From the NCBI RefSeq assembly GCF_000002235.5, contig NW_022145615.1, positions 17,967,012 through 18,031,011 of the forward strand: 64,000 nucleotides of DNA, written 5' to 3'. A model generated the notes under the pieces. That model had not been told where the DNA came from. It did not search any database and worked only from the letters and a program-made list of their open reading frames with translations. Position 1 is the stretch's first letter, and each line of letters starts with the position of its first letter. Shown piece by piece: positions 12,501-27,500 of the stretch. A program made the position numbers and the translations under genes. The DNA comes from Strongylocentrotus purpuratus. Its lineage: Eukaryota; Echinodermata; Echinoidea; Camarodonta; Strongylocentrotidae.

Positions 12501-15500
12501 AGTAGAGGTGTTGTGGTCTAGTGGGTAAGTCGTCAGACTGTAGAATCACTAGATACAAGGTTTGATTCCCTGCATCGTTTGGCAAGAATCTACATTCATC
12601 ACATTCGACCCAGGTGTAGTAAAGTGGGTACCCTGACGGCACTGAGTGCTACAGTTACCCGATCAAATTAAGCCAAAATACATAAAGTCCTTAGAGACGT
12701 TATAATACCATATGCATCATAAAAGAATGGAATATTATCACTGATCTTACAAAAATTCCAGGGCTTGAGATAAACTTACCATGTGGAATCATCTTATCTT
12801 TCTGTAGCATGTCCATCATGTTGTTTGTTTGCTTGAGACTCAAAGCTGCTACTTTGGCCAGGAAGGCTTCACTCTCGGCCTTCTCCTTGGCAGCTTTCGC
12901 ATTGAGCCGTCTGAACAGACGTCTAGCTAGGAACCCTCGTACCACTGAAAATATAATGATCGTGTACACTCTTTTATAAATAAATGTCAAGTGAGTTTGC
13001 ATGTAGTATATTTAAACAGTGCCAACTTTGATTTACACTACTAAGACATATAAATCCACTCATTTTTATATCAATTCTCTTTGAGCTATAAAAAATTGCT
13101 AAGCATCCACGTATAGCATATACCACTGCAGAAATACACTTTTCCAAAATAACTGCATAAATTACATGCACACATGCATGCTATTAAGAACCCTTGTACC
13201 TCTGAAATAATAATGATCATGTACACTATTTAAGTAAATGTCAAGTACGTGCGCATATGATATGTTACCAGTGCTGAATATGATTTACCCTTGGCTAGGT
13301 AGGACAAGCAATAAAGTTTGTCCTACCTAGCAGCAATTAATATATTGTCGGAGGGGTGACAAAACCTTGTATCTCAATTTTTTGAGATTTTGATTTTTTT
13401 GCATAATTTTGTACCTAATGGCCTACGACACCACCTGATAAATCCATGGAACGCCTCCTGTCTCGGTTTTTTCACAAATTCCAAACAAAGGACAGTGTCA
13501 CAGCACTAAATTTGTTGTGACAGGAAAGGTTTTTGCGCTTTCCTGAAAATTCATGATTTTTGAGATACAAGGTTTTGTTACCCCACCGACGATATGCAAT
13601 TTGAATTCTGACTATTGAAATAAAATTATTAAAAACAGGTGATGAAATAACTTGCAATATGGCACTTAACAAAGAATTGTGCATTTAATTTGATTACATT
13701 ACGAAAATGATCTATTAGCTCTCGCTTAGCACTTGCCAATTTGTGAGTTCCCTCTACACAAAATATTGAGATGACTTACATCTTGTGAGATGAACAGCCG
13801 ATTCACCCATTTTCCTCATCTTCTCCTCGAGCATGTCCTGGTGGTAGTACTTCAAGAATAACTTGGTCTTCCTGTACCATGATAACAACAAGAATAAAAC
13901 TCTTATACAGTAGGCTTATGGTTGCACCATGTGAGAGAGGGAGAAGGATTGGGAAGTGTGAGTAGTCCTGAAAAGGACTGTTGGTAATTATCTTTCTTGA
14001 GCTTATAGTACTAAGGAGAACTATAGCGCCGGTTGGAGAGGATGGGTAGTAGGAGTGGCTCTTCTCATATGGTAAAGATTATGACATGCAGATTATCACT
14101 TATCTATTTTATTACAGCTCCATGCAATGTCTAACAGCTTAACGTACATCATTAAAACAAGTCCAAACATTGAGGAGTATACATGTAGTAAGACCTTTTA
14201 ATTATTATCATATGTGTACAAATGACAATGAATGGATCATCCTGTATAAAACCATTATTGAAAGAAATATCTCTTTCAAAAATGACCTTTAAGATTCATG
14301 TACTGGTGAAAAGTTTCCTCAGGAACAAGTAAAGATCTAACAGCCTTAATAGTGTCAACAGATATTTCTATGACAACAACTCTTTGATGTCATTTGAGTT
14401 TTCCACTTTTTACCTCAATGCAGTTCTTCTGCCTCTATCCCGTATCCAAAATATTAAAGACCTACAACATATTCTGCTTATAATTGGAAAAGCAAGGTAT
14501 AAGATATTCAACTAAATCTTATAAAAACTACAGGCTGCCAAATGATTGTTCTTTGTTTGTTTGATTAGGTCACGTTAGTTTTGAACCATTAGGCCGCCCA
14601 TAGACATTGTATTCACACTCACAAGACAATAATTATGTAAAACAATTTTCCAACTATGTTTGGCCAAAACTCCTATGAAAGTGTCCTTGACTCACCCCAC
14701 TTTCCAGTCCTTGAGTCCGATGGTTTCTAAGATCTTGACGCATCCTCTGTGATCAGTAGCCAGCTTAGGACTTAGAGCAAGTACGTTGTACCTGAGCAAA
14801 AACAGTCCACATCATCATATTAAAATTTAAACTCTAAACTTATATCCTACTACTCCACAGTATTATCATAATAACAATAATATCAATTTTTGAAACAGTC
14901 TGAATATATGCAATATGTTTTTGAATCTATATTTCCAAATGTATTTTAAACGTTTGTACAAATGTATTTATGTCATTTTTAAAAAGGAATATTTGTAAAA
15001 TCATCGCAATTCGGCAATGCCGCAATGATGTTTTTTCATTAATAAACCAGTTATCTATCTATCTATTAAAACATTATCAAACATAACAATCATTGTGAGA
15101 ATATTGTCGCTATTCAACCTCAATGATAATATTGCATTCTTACCTCATTTGTTGTATTCAATTTGAAAGTTTGTTAAACATGGTTAAATTACTCTTGAAA
15201 GCTTTTAGATGCTATTTCATTTAATTGAATATGCATATTTTTTCACTTTATCTGATGATAAATAAGTTGTTAACATACATTTCTTGATTTGTTTTTTCAA
15301 GTTTACGTTGAAATTTGGTTTCTATAAGCTTTGCACACCTCCCTATCTTTTCATCTACCTATCTTAAAACATCTCTTCTCTCTCTATCTTTGCCTCTCTT
15401 TTTGACCTTCTTTGTAGTTCTCATGATAGAATTTCTGTTATATTCAACTTAAGTGTTCGTTCAGTGTGGGTAAATTACTCTCAAAATCTTAAAGCTGTTC

Positions 15501-18500
15501 AACGCTATTTCATTTCATTTTATATGCATATTGTATCACTTTATCTGATGATAAGTAAGTGGTTAATATGCTTTTTCAAGTATATCTCCACTAACTTAAA
15601 CTTGTGTCCTCGAGCAACTAGATCGTTAAGAACAAAGTGATCAGCTGGATCAAAGTCTTGCAAATCATTCAACAACTTAAAAAACCTGAATCATTTGTCG
15701 GACTCTCTGTCTAGCTCTCTTTATCTCTCCCCAAATTTCCTTGCTATCCCTAGATGTCTGAAACCCTTTGTCTCCTACCTGTTGACAAAGTCAGCAAACT
15801 GTGGTCTGATGGCGTAGCCTAGACGTCTGATCTTGGTCGTCTCCAGCATACCGGTGTATCTCAACTATGTAAGTCAAGACCAAACATGGAAAGGATAATT
15901 AAGATTTGACAACATACAATCTGAAAAGGCATTCCTGCCAATGAAATGCAGCTGAAGGAAAAAAGAATTAAGTACTAAAGTAAAAGCTGAATTTTTATTA
16001 GATAAATATTTGAATGAATGACCTTCATAACCCCTTTCTTTCTTTTTCTTTATTTGGGGGGGGGGGGACCCCTACACACATATAATTAATTAATAAGAAT
16101 TACAGTAGTAAGAGTAACATATAACAACTCTCATGCCTTCTCTTATTCTGAAGCGCATGGAGAACAGAGGAATGGCTAAACATCATTATGTATTATTATA
16201 TTCAGTGGCGGATCCTGGGAGGGGGCACAGTGGGCATGTGCCCCCCCCCCCCCCCCCCCCGCCAAAAAAAATAGTGCGCACTCCCCCCCCCCCCCCCCCC
16301 CCCCCCCACTGAGCAAATTTGCGGCCGGCGCAATTTTCAAATATTCGGGAGCCAAAAAAAAAAAAAATGTGCTCTTACCCCCCCCCCCCCCCCCTTATTC
16401 AGTGGCTGGCTGAGTCGTTGCGATTTTTTTGGGACCAAAAAAAAATATATATGTCCTCTTACCCCCCCCCCCCCATGTCCCCCCCCCGGGAATAAATTCC
16501 TGGATCCGCCCCTGATATTGCGTATCATAATGTATTTCATGCATACAAAACTGGTAATCTTTCTACAGATCTTCATGATAACTAGGCTGCATATCCCTTT
16601 GAAGATTAACAATTTAGAAGAACAAGAACAAAGTACATGTAGTATAATAACACAATTCTGCAATGAGAGAAGACCTAAACAAAAATAATGTTGTATTGCC
16701 CTTTAGGTGCTTTAATACATTTTTTTTCAAAAAAAACAAAAAAACTTTAAAAAGTCGACCGTAGATTTCAAGACTTTTGGGTCGCAAAGGGCAATTAATA
16801 CAACCTTTTTTAAAGGCCTTATTCATATAAATGAAGAGCGGACATATTTCATCTATAAAGTTTCAACAATAAATAGATATACAGCATGTGTCGAACTTAC
16901 AGTACATGTATTCTTACTTTATTCAGCTCTGCCCCCCTTAATTGGACTTTGAACACAATTACTTACACAGTGTAAGTACCGGTAGTTAGAGTTTATAGAG
17001 CACAGTGGACTTTGTACATGGTCCTTGAGAGATTTGTGTTTGTCAACTATTATTGATTGGTTGTTCATTTTTGTTCCTGATGAATTCTCAAATTCACAAC
17101 TCTTTTTTTATGGCTAACCAAGCGTAGGAAACAAGTGGACTGGAATTCCAGAAACAAACGCCAGTTTGAATTTGGTAAGTTACTGTAGTTAGTACATACG
17201 GTATGCATGCCGCGGGAAGGCTGTGCAATTGCGACCCAAACAGACGAAACTCTCACTTGAACTGTAGTAGTTCCAGTTGCACATTTACATTTTTGTCACC
17301 AGAATCAATTAGGAATCCTGGACAGAAAGAATGTCAATTTATGTAGCACATATACATGTGATACTCATGGGAGGTTTCATACTTTCAATCCTATTTTTGT
17401 TTGTGCTACCAGTACTACAAATAAATAGTACCAGAATATAAATATTATATTTATTTTCTGTAGTAGTACTACATACAGCTTTACAGGCCAATTTTATCGA
17501 TGTATCTGGTTGACAGAATTCATCAGTTGGGGAGGCCTGGCAAGATGACCTTGTGCAGTGCAGTCAGTTGGTGCGTTAGTATACATGTACATCCATAGCT
17601 ATGAGAAAACCATTGCCCAAAAATCTATGTAGACTATATTTATAATTTTTTCCCTCATTTCTTTGTGGCATAGATTCCACATAAAGCTAGGGAGGTACCT
17701 TATCGTGTTGGTAAGTGATTGAAAGGAAAGAGAACTGGTTGATATCATGAAGATCAGCAAGAGTGAGGATGGATTAACTTATTTCATCAAGTCTGAAGGG
17801 TTTTCTTATGGTGACTTCAATAAAGCCGGTGAGTACTTTCCTTGATCCTGAAATATCCCTAAAGATGAGTCCATTTTTTCAAAATTTTCAAAAATATGTA
17901 AAATGGGCCTTTATTTAAAAAAATTACCCAAAATGACCCTTAAACATGTGTAGGGGTTTTGAGGCTTGAGTAGCGCACCCCTGTCCAAACCAAATCTGAG
18001 AACTCCCCCAGGGAGTTCGGTACACAACTGAGAAGCTGAGTCAGGGGGTGGGGGAGGGTCAAATCATTTTCCCTACCACTGTGATTCAGTTTCATGTAAT
18101 TTTGCTTCGATATGTGGAAAGAAAAATAAATAGAAGGACACTATCGTTGTTAATAAGGAAAAATTGCAGCTGGGCATCGATATTGATCTTTATTCACAAT
18201 TTCACATACATGTTCATTCACTGTTTTCATAATGCAATATTATTCAAGGGCCTCAGGGCTACCACAATCACTAACAGAGACATGCATGTATCTGGTAAAA
18301 ATGTGGTAAACACTATAAAATTCATGTATCACTTTATCAAGGGAACAGTTCATGAAAATGAATACAAGAATTTAGGCCCTTAATGTGTATCAAAGAACAT
18401 AAGGCATCTGCAATGTGGAGCCCTGCGTAATCATCATTCCTTAAATAACCAAACATTTGTAGTTTTGTTTATTTCTTTGCAGCGAAAGTGGATGTTTGGA

Positions 18501-21500
18501 GATTAGTCAAGCACTTTGAGTCGGGTCGGGTGACGATGATAAGCCTCACTTTGAGAAGAGATTTTCAGATTGATTCCAGCCTAAGTTTTTTTGTGTGTTA
18601 CCAGACTTTGGAAGTCTCTCCAGATTTTTATGACAGAGCAGATGTGTCTTTTCCATGGAGCATGAAGATTAAAATTAGTTATGTGGGAAAGACCTCTTTC
18701 TGGCTCGATACTGCTACATACTGCCAGAAGACGGGCAAGGTACTCGCTCAAAACTTCTGCCAGGTAGTAAGGGTCAGTCTAGCTTCACGACGACCGATTG
18801 AGCTTCCTGCCGAAGGTGCAGACAAGTACAGAGCATCGACATCCAAGAACCCACCCCAAAGATTCACCTTTCCACAGATCACTCCAAGCAGGGAACAATC
18901 ATTTACATATACCACTAAAGCTCTACCAAGTGACACCGACTCGAATATCCATGTAAACCAATCAGTATGCTTTAGGTATTGCCATGATGGTGCCAGTCTA
19001 GCTGCATTACAAGGTAATATCTTCAGCAAATTCTCTCAAGATTTTGCATACTATAATGTAAAGACATTCTCTGTGGAATATGTTGGAGAGATGAATGCAG
19101 GCGATGACATTGATGTCCAATGTTGGGAAGATGAGAAAAACCAATGTGTCTTGTATTTCATTATTAGTGTAAGGGATAAAGTCGCTTGTAGATGTCAAGG
19201 AGAATGGTATACTAATCCAGATGGTGATTTTCTTTCAATGAAAGGAAAGTTGAATATATGTCTCAATGCAAATCTGTAGTTATCAGATAATGTTTCAAAT
19301 CAGTTGCCCAGTCTTGCTTGAATAAGAAACATTTTGTAAGCATATTTTCACTGAAGAGGTAGTTTAAAATGTGAAGTACAATATGAGGTGTCATTTTTCA
19401 CTCTGGGGATGAGAGCTAAATAATCTTAAAAGTCTACTTTGAAGAGATCAAAAACATTCAGAACTGATTAATTTTACATGCGTCAAATATTCAAAAAAGC
19501 AATTTTACAATTGTGGAACATTTTTGCTAATTTCTGCATCATATTTATACATTTGATTCAAATGATTGTAAAATTTACATAAGATTAAATTGTTCAGCCA
19601 TTCACCAAAGTGCTATGCTACCCCCTGAGGAAATTATTTTTAATTTAAGTTAGTGATATGTTCAAGTGTTGATTGATATCTCTTTTGGGGCTTGCATCTT
19701 GTAGCCTGAGTAATGCTGTAAAAAAATGTAAGTCCTGAATATTGAAATTAGCAGTCGTTTTTTGATATTGTGGTGGTAGCGGTGGGATCAGACCCATTGA
19801 GCTGACTGCTAAATACCTGTATTGTGATTAGCACTTGTTATACAACACCTACGTGGATCCTTGTCATTTGATTGGAGGATTGTTGGTCACATGATTTTCA
19901 ATAGATGTTATATTGCACGACCGTGCATTTTTGGTTATATGCAGACTGCGTACCTCTCTGCGGTGCGCGTATCCCTGTGTGTATCTGACGCGAAGGCAGT
20001 CTGAATGTATGTAATCGAGAAGGCTTGACTCCAAGTTTAATAAAAATAAGGAGTAAAGCATAATTGTTGATTAACTTTCTATTGGATCTTCTTTGATGTT
20101 GTATAAAACAAATAATGAATGTTTTTCATTCGTTCGATAGTGCAAATATTTTCATTCGTTGAAAGATTAACATTAATTCTATTCATCTCGGCTGACGCCT
20201 CGTTGAATAGAATGTTAATCTTTCAAGTCATGAAAATATTCGCACTATTGAACTCATAACCATTCATTATTTGTATATCATTTAATGTCAATAGTGCACA
20301 CAGTACAATCTTTAACAGTACATCTTAAGTGTATTTGTAGTGTATAGGATGGTTATTAGTTTCACTGTATAATCTAAAGCGGCATTTTGGATAGTTATGG
20401 AATTATTGCCAGTAAAAAATCATGAAGGGAGAACTCTGCTTGAAGGTGAACTACAATTGCCAGTTATTGTGCATTGTGAATGTACACTTTTAAAACTGTC
20501 ATATCCTCTTACATATTTCCTCAAACTTTCACTGATCTGTTTCTCTCATTGTCATGCTATCATTGAAACCAAAATGATGTCAGGGTAGACTTCCCTTTTA
20601 TAGATGTACCCAATGCCCTTAGGCTTAAAAAAAGATGTTGTATTGCCCTTTAGGTGCCAAAACATATATAGGTCGGTTGGTCGGAAATCTTTTTTAAAAT
20701 TTTTGTTTTAATCCCTCTTTGGGCTAATATTTCTCAGTTTTGAATGCTTTTATTTAATACATTTATTTTCTAAAAAACGGTAACAATTCAAAAAAAAAAT
20801 TTAAGCTGACCGTCGATTTCAAGATTTTTGGGTTGTTCACAAAGGGCTATACAACATCTTTTTTTAAAGGCCTAAACCTGTTGAAGTAAGAATCTACTTC
20901 TAATTTGCCTTTACTAGACCTAGACTAACTAACCTGTGCCGTGACATACGTATCATCAAAGTTTCTTGCAGACTTGGAAGTGTTTGGTTTGACGCATCTG
21001 ACAAAGTGAGGATTGGACTTGTTCAGAAGCTCCATCAGGATAGCTAGTGATGTCTGCAAGATAAAGACAGCTGGATGGTTAACATCAACATACAAAAGAA
21101 GTCGAGCTGAATTCTCGCTATCGCCAATATATTGAAAATACCTGTATGTTATGTTCAGGCCCCATTTTAAATGCACTCTGGGATAGATTGGTGACCAAGA
21201 TGGCTCCGGTCTATTTCCCGCGGCTGCACCCTGCATGCCAGCGTTGATTGTGCAAGTGACTGTGTGTAAGAACTTTAGTGCCCAGAGTTGGTACTCATTC
21301 ACACGTTTAAAAAAAGTGTGAAGGCTTTTTTTTGTTGCTGTGGTTTACCAAGTATCTGAACGAGCCCTAACTCATTATATGCCATACAAATAATCTTCAA
21401 GATTATTGAAATGTTTCCAATGCAAGATCATTCTATACAAGTGTTAAAAGGGTTGCCATGGATCTAATCAAGACTGAAGACGTGTATCTTTACAAAAACA

Positions 21501-24500
21501 TTGTGTTGCTCAAAACAAGTTGTCAAACAAATGTGATGATTACCTTGTCAATTAATATAATCATTTTTTTTAATTATGAAACAATATGTCTTTTATGTAT
21601 ATTATGTTATCTGTATTATTTCTGCATGTGAAATGTTAAATCAATAAACTCAAACTCAAACTCAAACTCAAACAATAATCTGTCAATGTATCTGCCCAGT
21701 ATTTTGTGCAAAATTGCCACTGTGGCAAGCGAGCGTCCATGAAAACAGAGGAGAAAGCAATTGAAGGGAATAATCAAAGCAATCATACATGTACCTTGAA
21801 CTGTGCTCCAACAGTGATCTTCTTGACTGTACCCTTAGGACCTCCTCTCTGTGATATCAAAACAAAATCACATGAATATAAAGAGTGAGTCAGAAAAAAT
21901 GTCCCACTTTTTAAAAGTTGTGTGTGTGTCTGTCTGACTGTCTTTGTTCAATGCACTGTTTTATTCCTCACCCAGTAATTTGGCGCAAGTGAGATCTGGC
22001 AGTCTTGTAAAGATTGTCTGATGTTCAGTCATGCATGCAGAAATTCAAATAAAAATGGTACCTAATTGTACTGGGAAGATAACTCTACCAAGACATATCA
22101 TGAAACCCATGATTAAATATTCATACTTCAAACGATACAACTTTTAAAAAGTGAGACATTTTTTCTGACTCACTCTGTATAGGCCAGGGTATTATGAAAT
22201 AAGGGTATGATTAGAACAGAAGAAAATATATGATGCAATTAGCCTAGTTTATAATGAAGTTCAACATGATTTGTGCTCTCATTCGAAAACAGATACAGAT
22301 ACAGTATATGCCATCTGCACACAAAAAAATTAAAACAACATAAAGGGCTTAATGTTTGCAAGAATGGTAGATGAATGGCATGACACAATTTCTGTACAAA
22401 GCAAAATAATCTGGGCCTGTGACCTCAAGCACTGAGGATTTAAACACAATACAAGTTTATGTTTTTTAAATCTCCCAATGCAAAGTATTGAATCAAGAAA
22501 TATACCAATAAGCAGCATCTTGTGCTACTTTTCTTGGCCTATTTTCATCTTTGAATCGTAAAAGTATGCCGTTACATTAATGTACAGTTATTTTTAACAA
22601 AACTAAGCTCACAAGTTAGCATGATTTTTAGTTGCATTTGAACTGGCAATTAATTAATGGTACATGTAGAACTGCTTGTTATTCAAACCATTTCTGCACT
22701 TGATCATGACACTCCTTGCAGCTACTCCCCTCACCTACCATCCCACTTTAGCTTCCTGAGTGAGCTGCTAACCAGATTACTCCATCACATATCAAGTACC
22801 ACATCAACATACATGTACCGTAAACAATAATTCGGAAATACAAGTTGGTGTGAACTTCACAGATAATTGTCTGAGGAACTATATTTGTCACTTAACATAC
22901 ATCATATAACTGCATGTACCGGTATGCTGATTTTGCTAACCTTTTTGAGAGACTTCCTAGATCGTTTCTTGCTCAGCCTATTCTGTAGAGCTAGGGTTCC
23001 CGTCCTGGTAATGGTGCCTGCATGTATGAAATCATCAATTCTCAATTATTCATACCCTATTGTTTTTTTAAATGAATATATGTATTCATGAAATCATCAA
23101 TTCTCAATTATTTGTACCATATTGTTTTTTAAATGAACATATGTATTCATCAAATCATGAATACTCAATTATTCATATCATATTGTTTTTTTAATTAACA
23201 CAGGTATGTATGAAATCATAAATACTCAATTATTCATATCATATTGTTAATGAAATTGACATGGGTGTGCGCAATTTTTAAAGCCTAATTTGGCTTTTGA
23301 AGTGGAAACCCTTTCCATTTTCATTTCTTTAATTTTGTTTGTGCATTTTGTGCATGTCAGGTTTGTAACTGACTATGAGTAACCTACTTGTTTTTGTATA
23401 TAGTAAGTATTTTTTTTTTTTTAACTAAGTTTCAAAAAAAAATTCCTCTCTCTGTATTTCATTTTGTTATTCTGTATCTTTATCATAATGTACATATTAT
23501 TTTTGCCTTTTTAAAAATAAATTGGAAATAAAGATTTTTGAAGAATAAAAAACATGTATGCCATCATCATGAATAAAAAATCATATAAACCCATGCTATC
23601 TAAAGAATTGTTGGTATACATGATTAAGGAGTATTATTCCATAGCTATGAAGGGATGGGAACCAATGGAATGTGTACAAAATGGAATTTTAGGCAGACTA
23701 ATATGATGAACCTAAAGTCGCACCTGTAATTAATCTTCAAGAAAACTGGCCATATCATGAATTGTAAGAAAAGTTTTGAGGTTGCAATACCCCTTTACAT
23801 TCTTTTTGGAGGTTATCACATTACCGTTCAATAGTTACAAAAAAATTCATAGGGGTGCAAATATTAATCAATTTTTTTCTTCCATTGCTTGTATTTCTCA
23901 TATACTGTATAACTTCTAATTGCTAGGATATCATGGGTGCCAGCACTTTATTACACCTAACCATAAACAGCGCCATCTATGTCCTAGCATGGCAGCACTT
24001 TCAGTCAGGATGCAATCATGCCTTTACTGTGGAAATTATGAATGCAAAGCTTATCAATAACAATTTCCACCTTACTTTAAGGTTTTATTCTCCTTGCACA
24101 ATTTCAATAAGACAGATCTCATACCAATATTCAAGTCAATGGTGACAATTAAACAATCAATTGAATTGCAAGTCTGTAAAACAGAAAGCATAAAAAAAAA
24201 CCTATGCAGCCAAGTCCAAGTTATTTTGTCCCATTTGTTACTTTAAGCACATGTAAGATGTCACTTTATCTGATCATTGTATGAAGTATTTAGCCCTTTT
24301 AGAGCTTCTATTCTATTCTATTCTATTTATCAGGCTATAGTTCATCCAGACATTTGACAAAGCCCTCCTCATATCATTTCCATTCTCTTCTGTCTCTAGC
24401 TATCCTAGTCCATGCGGCCGTTCCCATGTATGATGTTAGGTCATCTCTCCATCTTCTCTTCTGCCTTCCTCTTCTTCTCTTTCCCATCCTTGGTTGCCAT

Positions 24501-27500
24501 TCTGTTAAATGATTTGTCCATCTATTGTCCTGAAGTCTTGCTATATGCCCAGCCCATCTCCACTTTGATTCTCCGACTTTCTCCATGATGTCTTTAACCT
24601 CTGTTTTCTTGCGTATGACTTGATTTTGTCCCGCAGACCAAATATCAAAATAGTTTTGATGACCATCTTTTTTCATTGTACCATCTGGTGATGCATGGGA
24701 CACCACATGATCAGATACCCTGCTTACTTTAGGCAATTATTTGGTTGACAAACATTTCCATGAATCTCATTAATTTACAAAATTTTCAAGGATAGTGGTA
24801 AACAAAAATAATCAAAATAAAATGCAAGGTCGCAAAACAGATGGTATGTTTTGCGACCTTTTGTTGTACTGAGCGAGGCGGGAAGATTCGCTGGCAATTC
24901 GCTTGAAGATGTCGTTGACGAAGTTATAGAGTCATAAACGAGTATACAACAATGCACATGCACACAGGTGTTACAGTGCTTTAATGTATCAAGAGAGTTT
25001 CTTTTATGTAATGCATCTTCCTCCATAACTTTCACATTTGATACATCAAAGACATTGGCCCGAATTCACAAAGGAGGTTAAACTTTATCCCATGGTGGAA
25101 ACCCTTATTTACATAACCCATGGTTTAAAAATTTGCGCAAAATAAGCGTACCTTGCCTTGCGTGCGTCTATATTGGGCCTCTGACTGTGTTGCGCTTGTG
25201 ATGCGCTAATTATAGACCATGGATTATGTAGTACCGTACATGTAAATGAAGGTTTCAACCATGGGTTAGATTTAAACCTCCTTTGTGAATTCGGGCCATA
25301 GGGGGTGGGACTTGGGCTGCACTAAGGTTTAAGGGCATTAATAAAAAAAAAACTAGAACCAACCTCGGAATATGCGTGCTAGAAGGTCATTGCTGCTGTT
25401 CTGCAATATGGTTGTAACTCCGTTTGGAAGAGTATCCCTGTTCTTGTCCAAGAAGCCAGTAGCGTTGTAAGATACCTGGAAATATAAGAGTGCACGGTCT
25501 CAAGCTCAACAGATCAATAAAAGGATTTGATTGAGTTCTGCATGTCAATCTAATAATATAATATCTACAATACATTCAGCCAACGACAAAGCAATGCAAT
25601 GACAGTCAGCGATTATTGTTGAATTATAGACTGGAAATTTTGTTTACCATTTACATCGAACACTGTATTTTCGAAGTAAACTATGTACAAAGAGTAAAAC
25701 ACTAAAATATACCCACTGTATGATCCAGTCAACGTAATAACATGAAGAAGGAATTCGACACTGAATATAGAGGCTTAAGCCTCCGTTCAAAAGAATCCAT
25801 AAGTATCCATACATAAGTATATACTGGCATGCACTATGATGTATATATGTGCTTTAGTAAAGTTGACACAATCTAGTTAAGACATATTACAATGATTTTG
25901 TTTATAGTTGTACCAAATCTACATTTAGCATCAAAGATCTTTCGTTACCTTTATAGTGATTTAAAGATTCAAAACCTGTGAGACAGAATACACTTAAATA
26001 CATGGTCCTGAATATAACATAGAATGCCACATACAAAACTAGAATTCTGTTTAAGTATGGATGTACTTTGAGATATATATAAATAAATGTAATGAAACAG
26101 TTAAAGAGGACTACTGAAATACATGAATGCTTACTAAACAGTGAGAGACTCATGAAAGCAAGAAAGCACAAAGCCCACCACCACTTTCAATAGAGCTTGA
26201 GAAAGAGAAATTGTGAAAAGATTTTGTTTAACAATAATAGCACGATGTTCATAACCATATATGATTTCTTACTACATACCAAGAGATGGATGGGTGAGAG
26301 GAGAAAGTAGAAAGCCCACCACCAGTTTCAAGAGAGAGTGGCAAATAGAAATATGAAAAAACATTTTTTGAAAAATGGTATGAAGTTCACTATAATGTGA
26401 TTTCTTATTAAATATTTGAAGAATGGGGAGAGGAAGAAGGGCTAAAGTAGAATGCCCATTACTATACTTTCCACAGAGCTTGAGAAAGAAAGATGAATAC
26501 AAGACTTGAATAGCATGAAATAGGTAACATGTCTGCTGAGAGAAAGTAGGTCTTAAAGAGAAGGTTGAGTTCTGGGGAAAGGTGAAAAATAAATTCACAC
26601 ATACCGTAACCCAACAAACATTACACTGAATGTTCAAGATTACAAATAAATGACATGTGCCACGCGATTTTGGTAGAAAATGTATAGGGGCTGGCTGAGT
26701 AATGAGCATAGAAAGATAAGGAAATTCAAGGGAAGTAGGCCCGACACCACGTGCTTAACACAGGTCACTATGTGTAAATGAGAGTTTTGGTTTTTATTGA
26801 AGATGATTTCCAGCAAGTTTTTGGGAGTTTTTTTTATTTTACTGGTTCAAACAATCAATCTACTGCAGGATAAACAATCCAGAATGAATTAAAGCCATGC
26901 ATTCTCTTGACATATGATGCCCATACCAGAGCTCAAGATTAGCTTTAAATCACATGCAATGTACTATGAATCAAGTGTATGCAATACATATAATAGAGTC
27001 CAGTTGGGAACCTAAATTTAACATATTTCAAATGAACTGTACTTGCTTTGTTTTCTACTCTTTGTATTTCGACATTTGTATGTAGATTCATCCACATTTC
27101 ACATACATTAACCCTAAGCTTACAAGAACCGAGTGGCCTATGGGAGTGAATGAATTCAGTATTCAAATAATCAATCATATATTTTGTGAAAACAGTAAAA
27201 GACACACATACATGTATCTACCAAGTATAAATTCCTTTCTATCTTTATTTGGTACGTTTTGTTTAATTCTTCTATTAAATCATCTTTACTTTTGTTTGTC
27301 TTTTGTGACAACAGGATTAAATGAGCAAATATCCCTTCCAGCAAAGTGATTGGTACTGAATGTATTACTGGAGGAGATCTTTGCTTTGATGAAATGAAGA
27401 TTATGAGCAAAATGCTGAGTATCAAGTTCTATGCATTTAGCAAGTGTTAATCAATTTTCCTCAATATTTTTCATGTTTGTCTTTGTTGAGCAATGTGACT

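Larger units (their letters stand above)
15865..20933. other. Myosin intron 18 (host intron of the hotdog gene)
   Basis: A 5.1-kb intron. Besides the antisense nested gene it holds a poly-C hAT-like element (16,203), two family-D MITEs (16,683 and 20,621) and a long palindrome (20,108). Confidence 0.7.

Noticed and set aside
16337-16663. Minus-strand 108-residue Gly-rich frame
   Set aside because: Produced by poly-C runs in a hAT-like MITE.
24374-24736. 120-residue frame as a host gene
   Set aside because: The sequence is the C-terminal signature of a LINE polyprotein.
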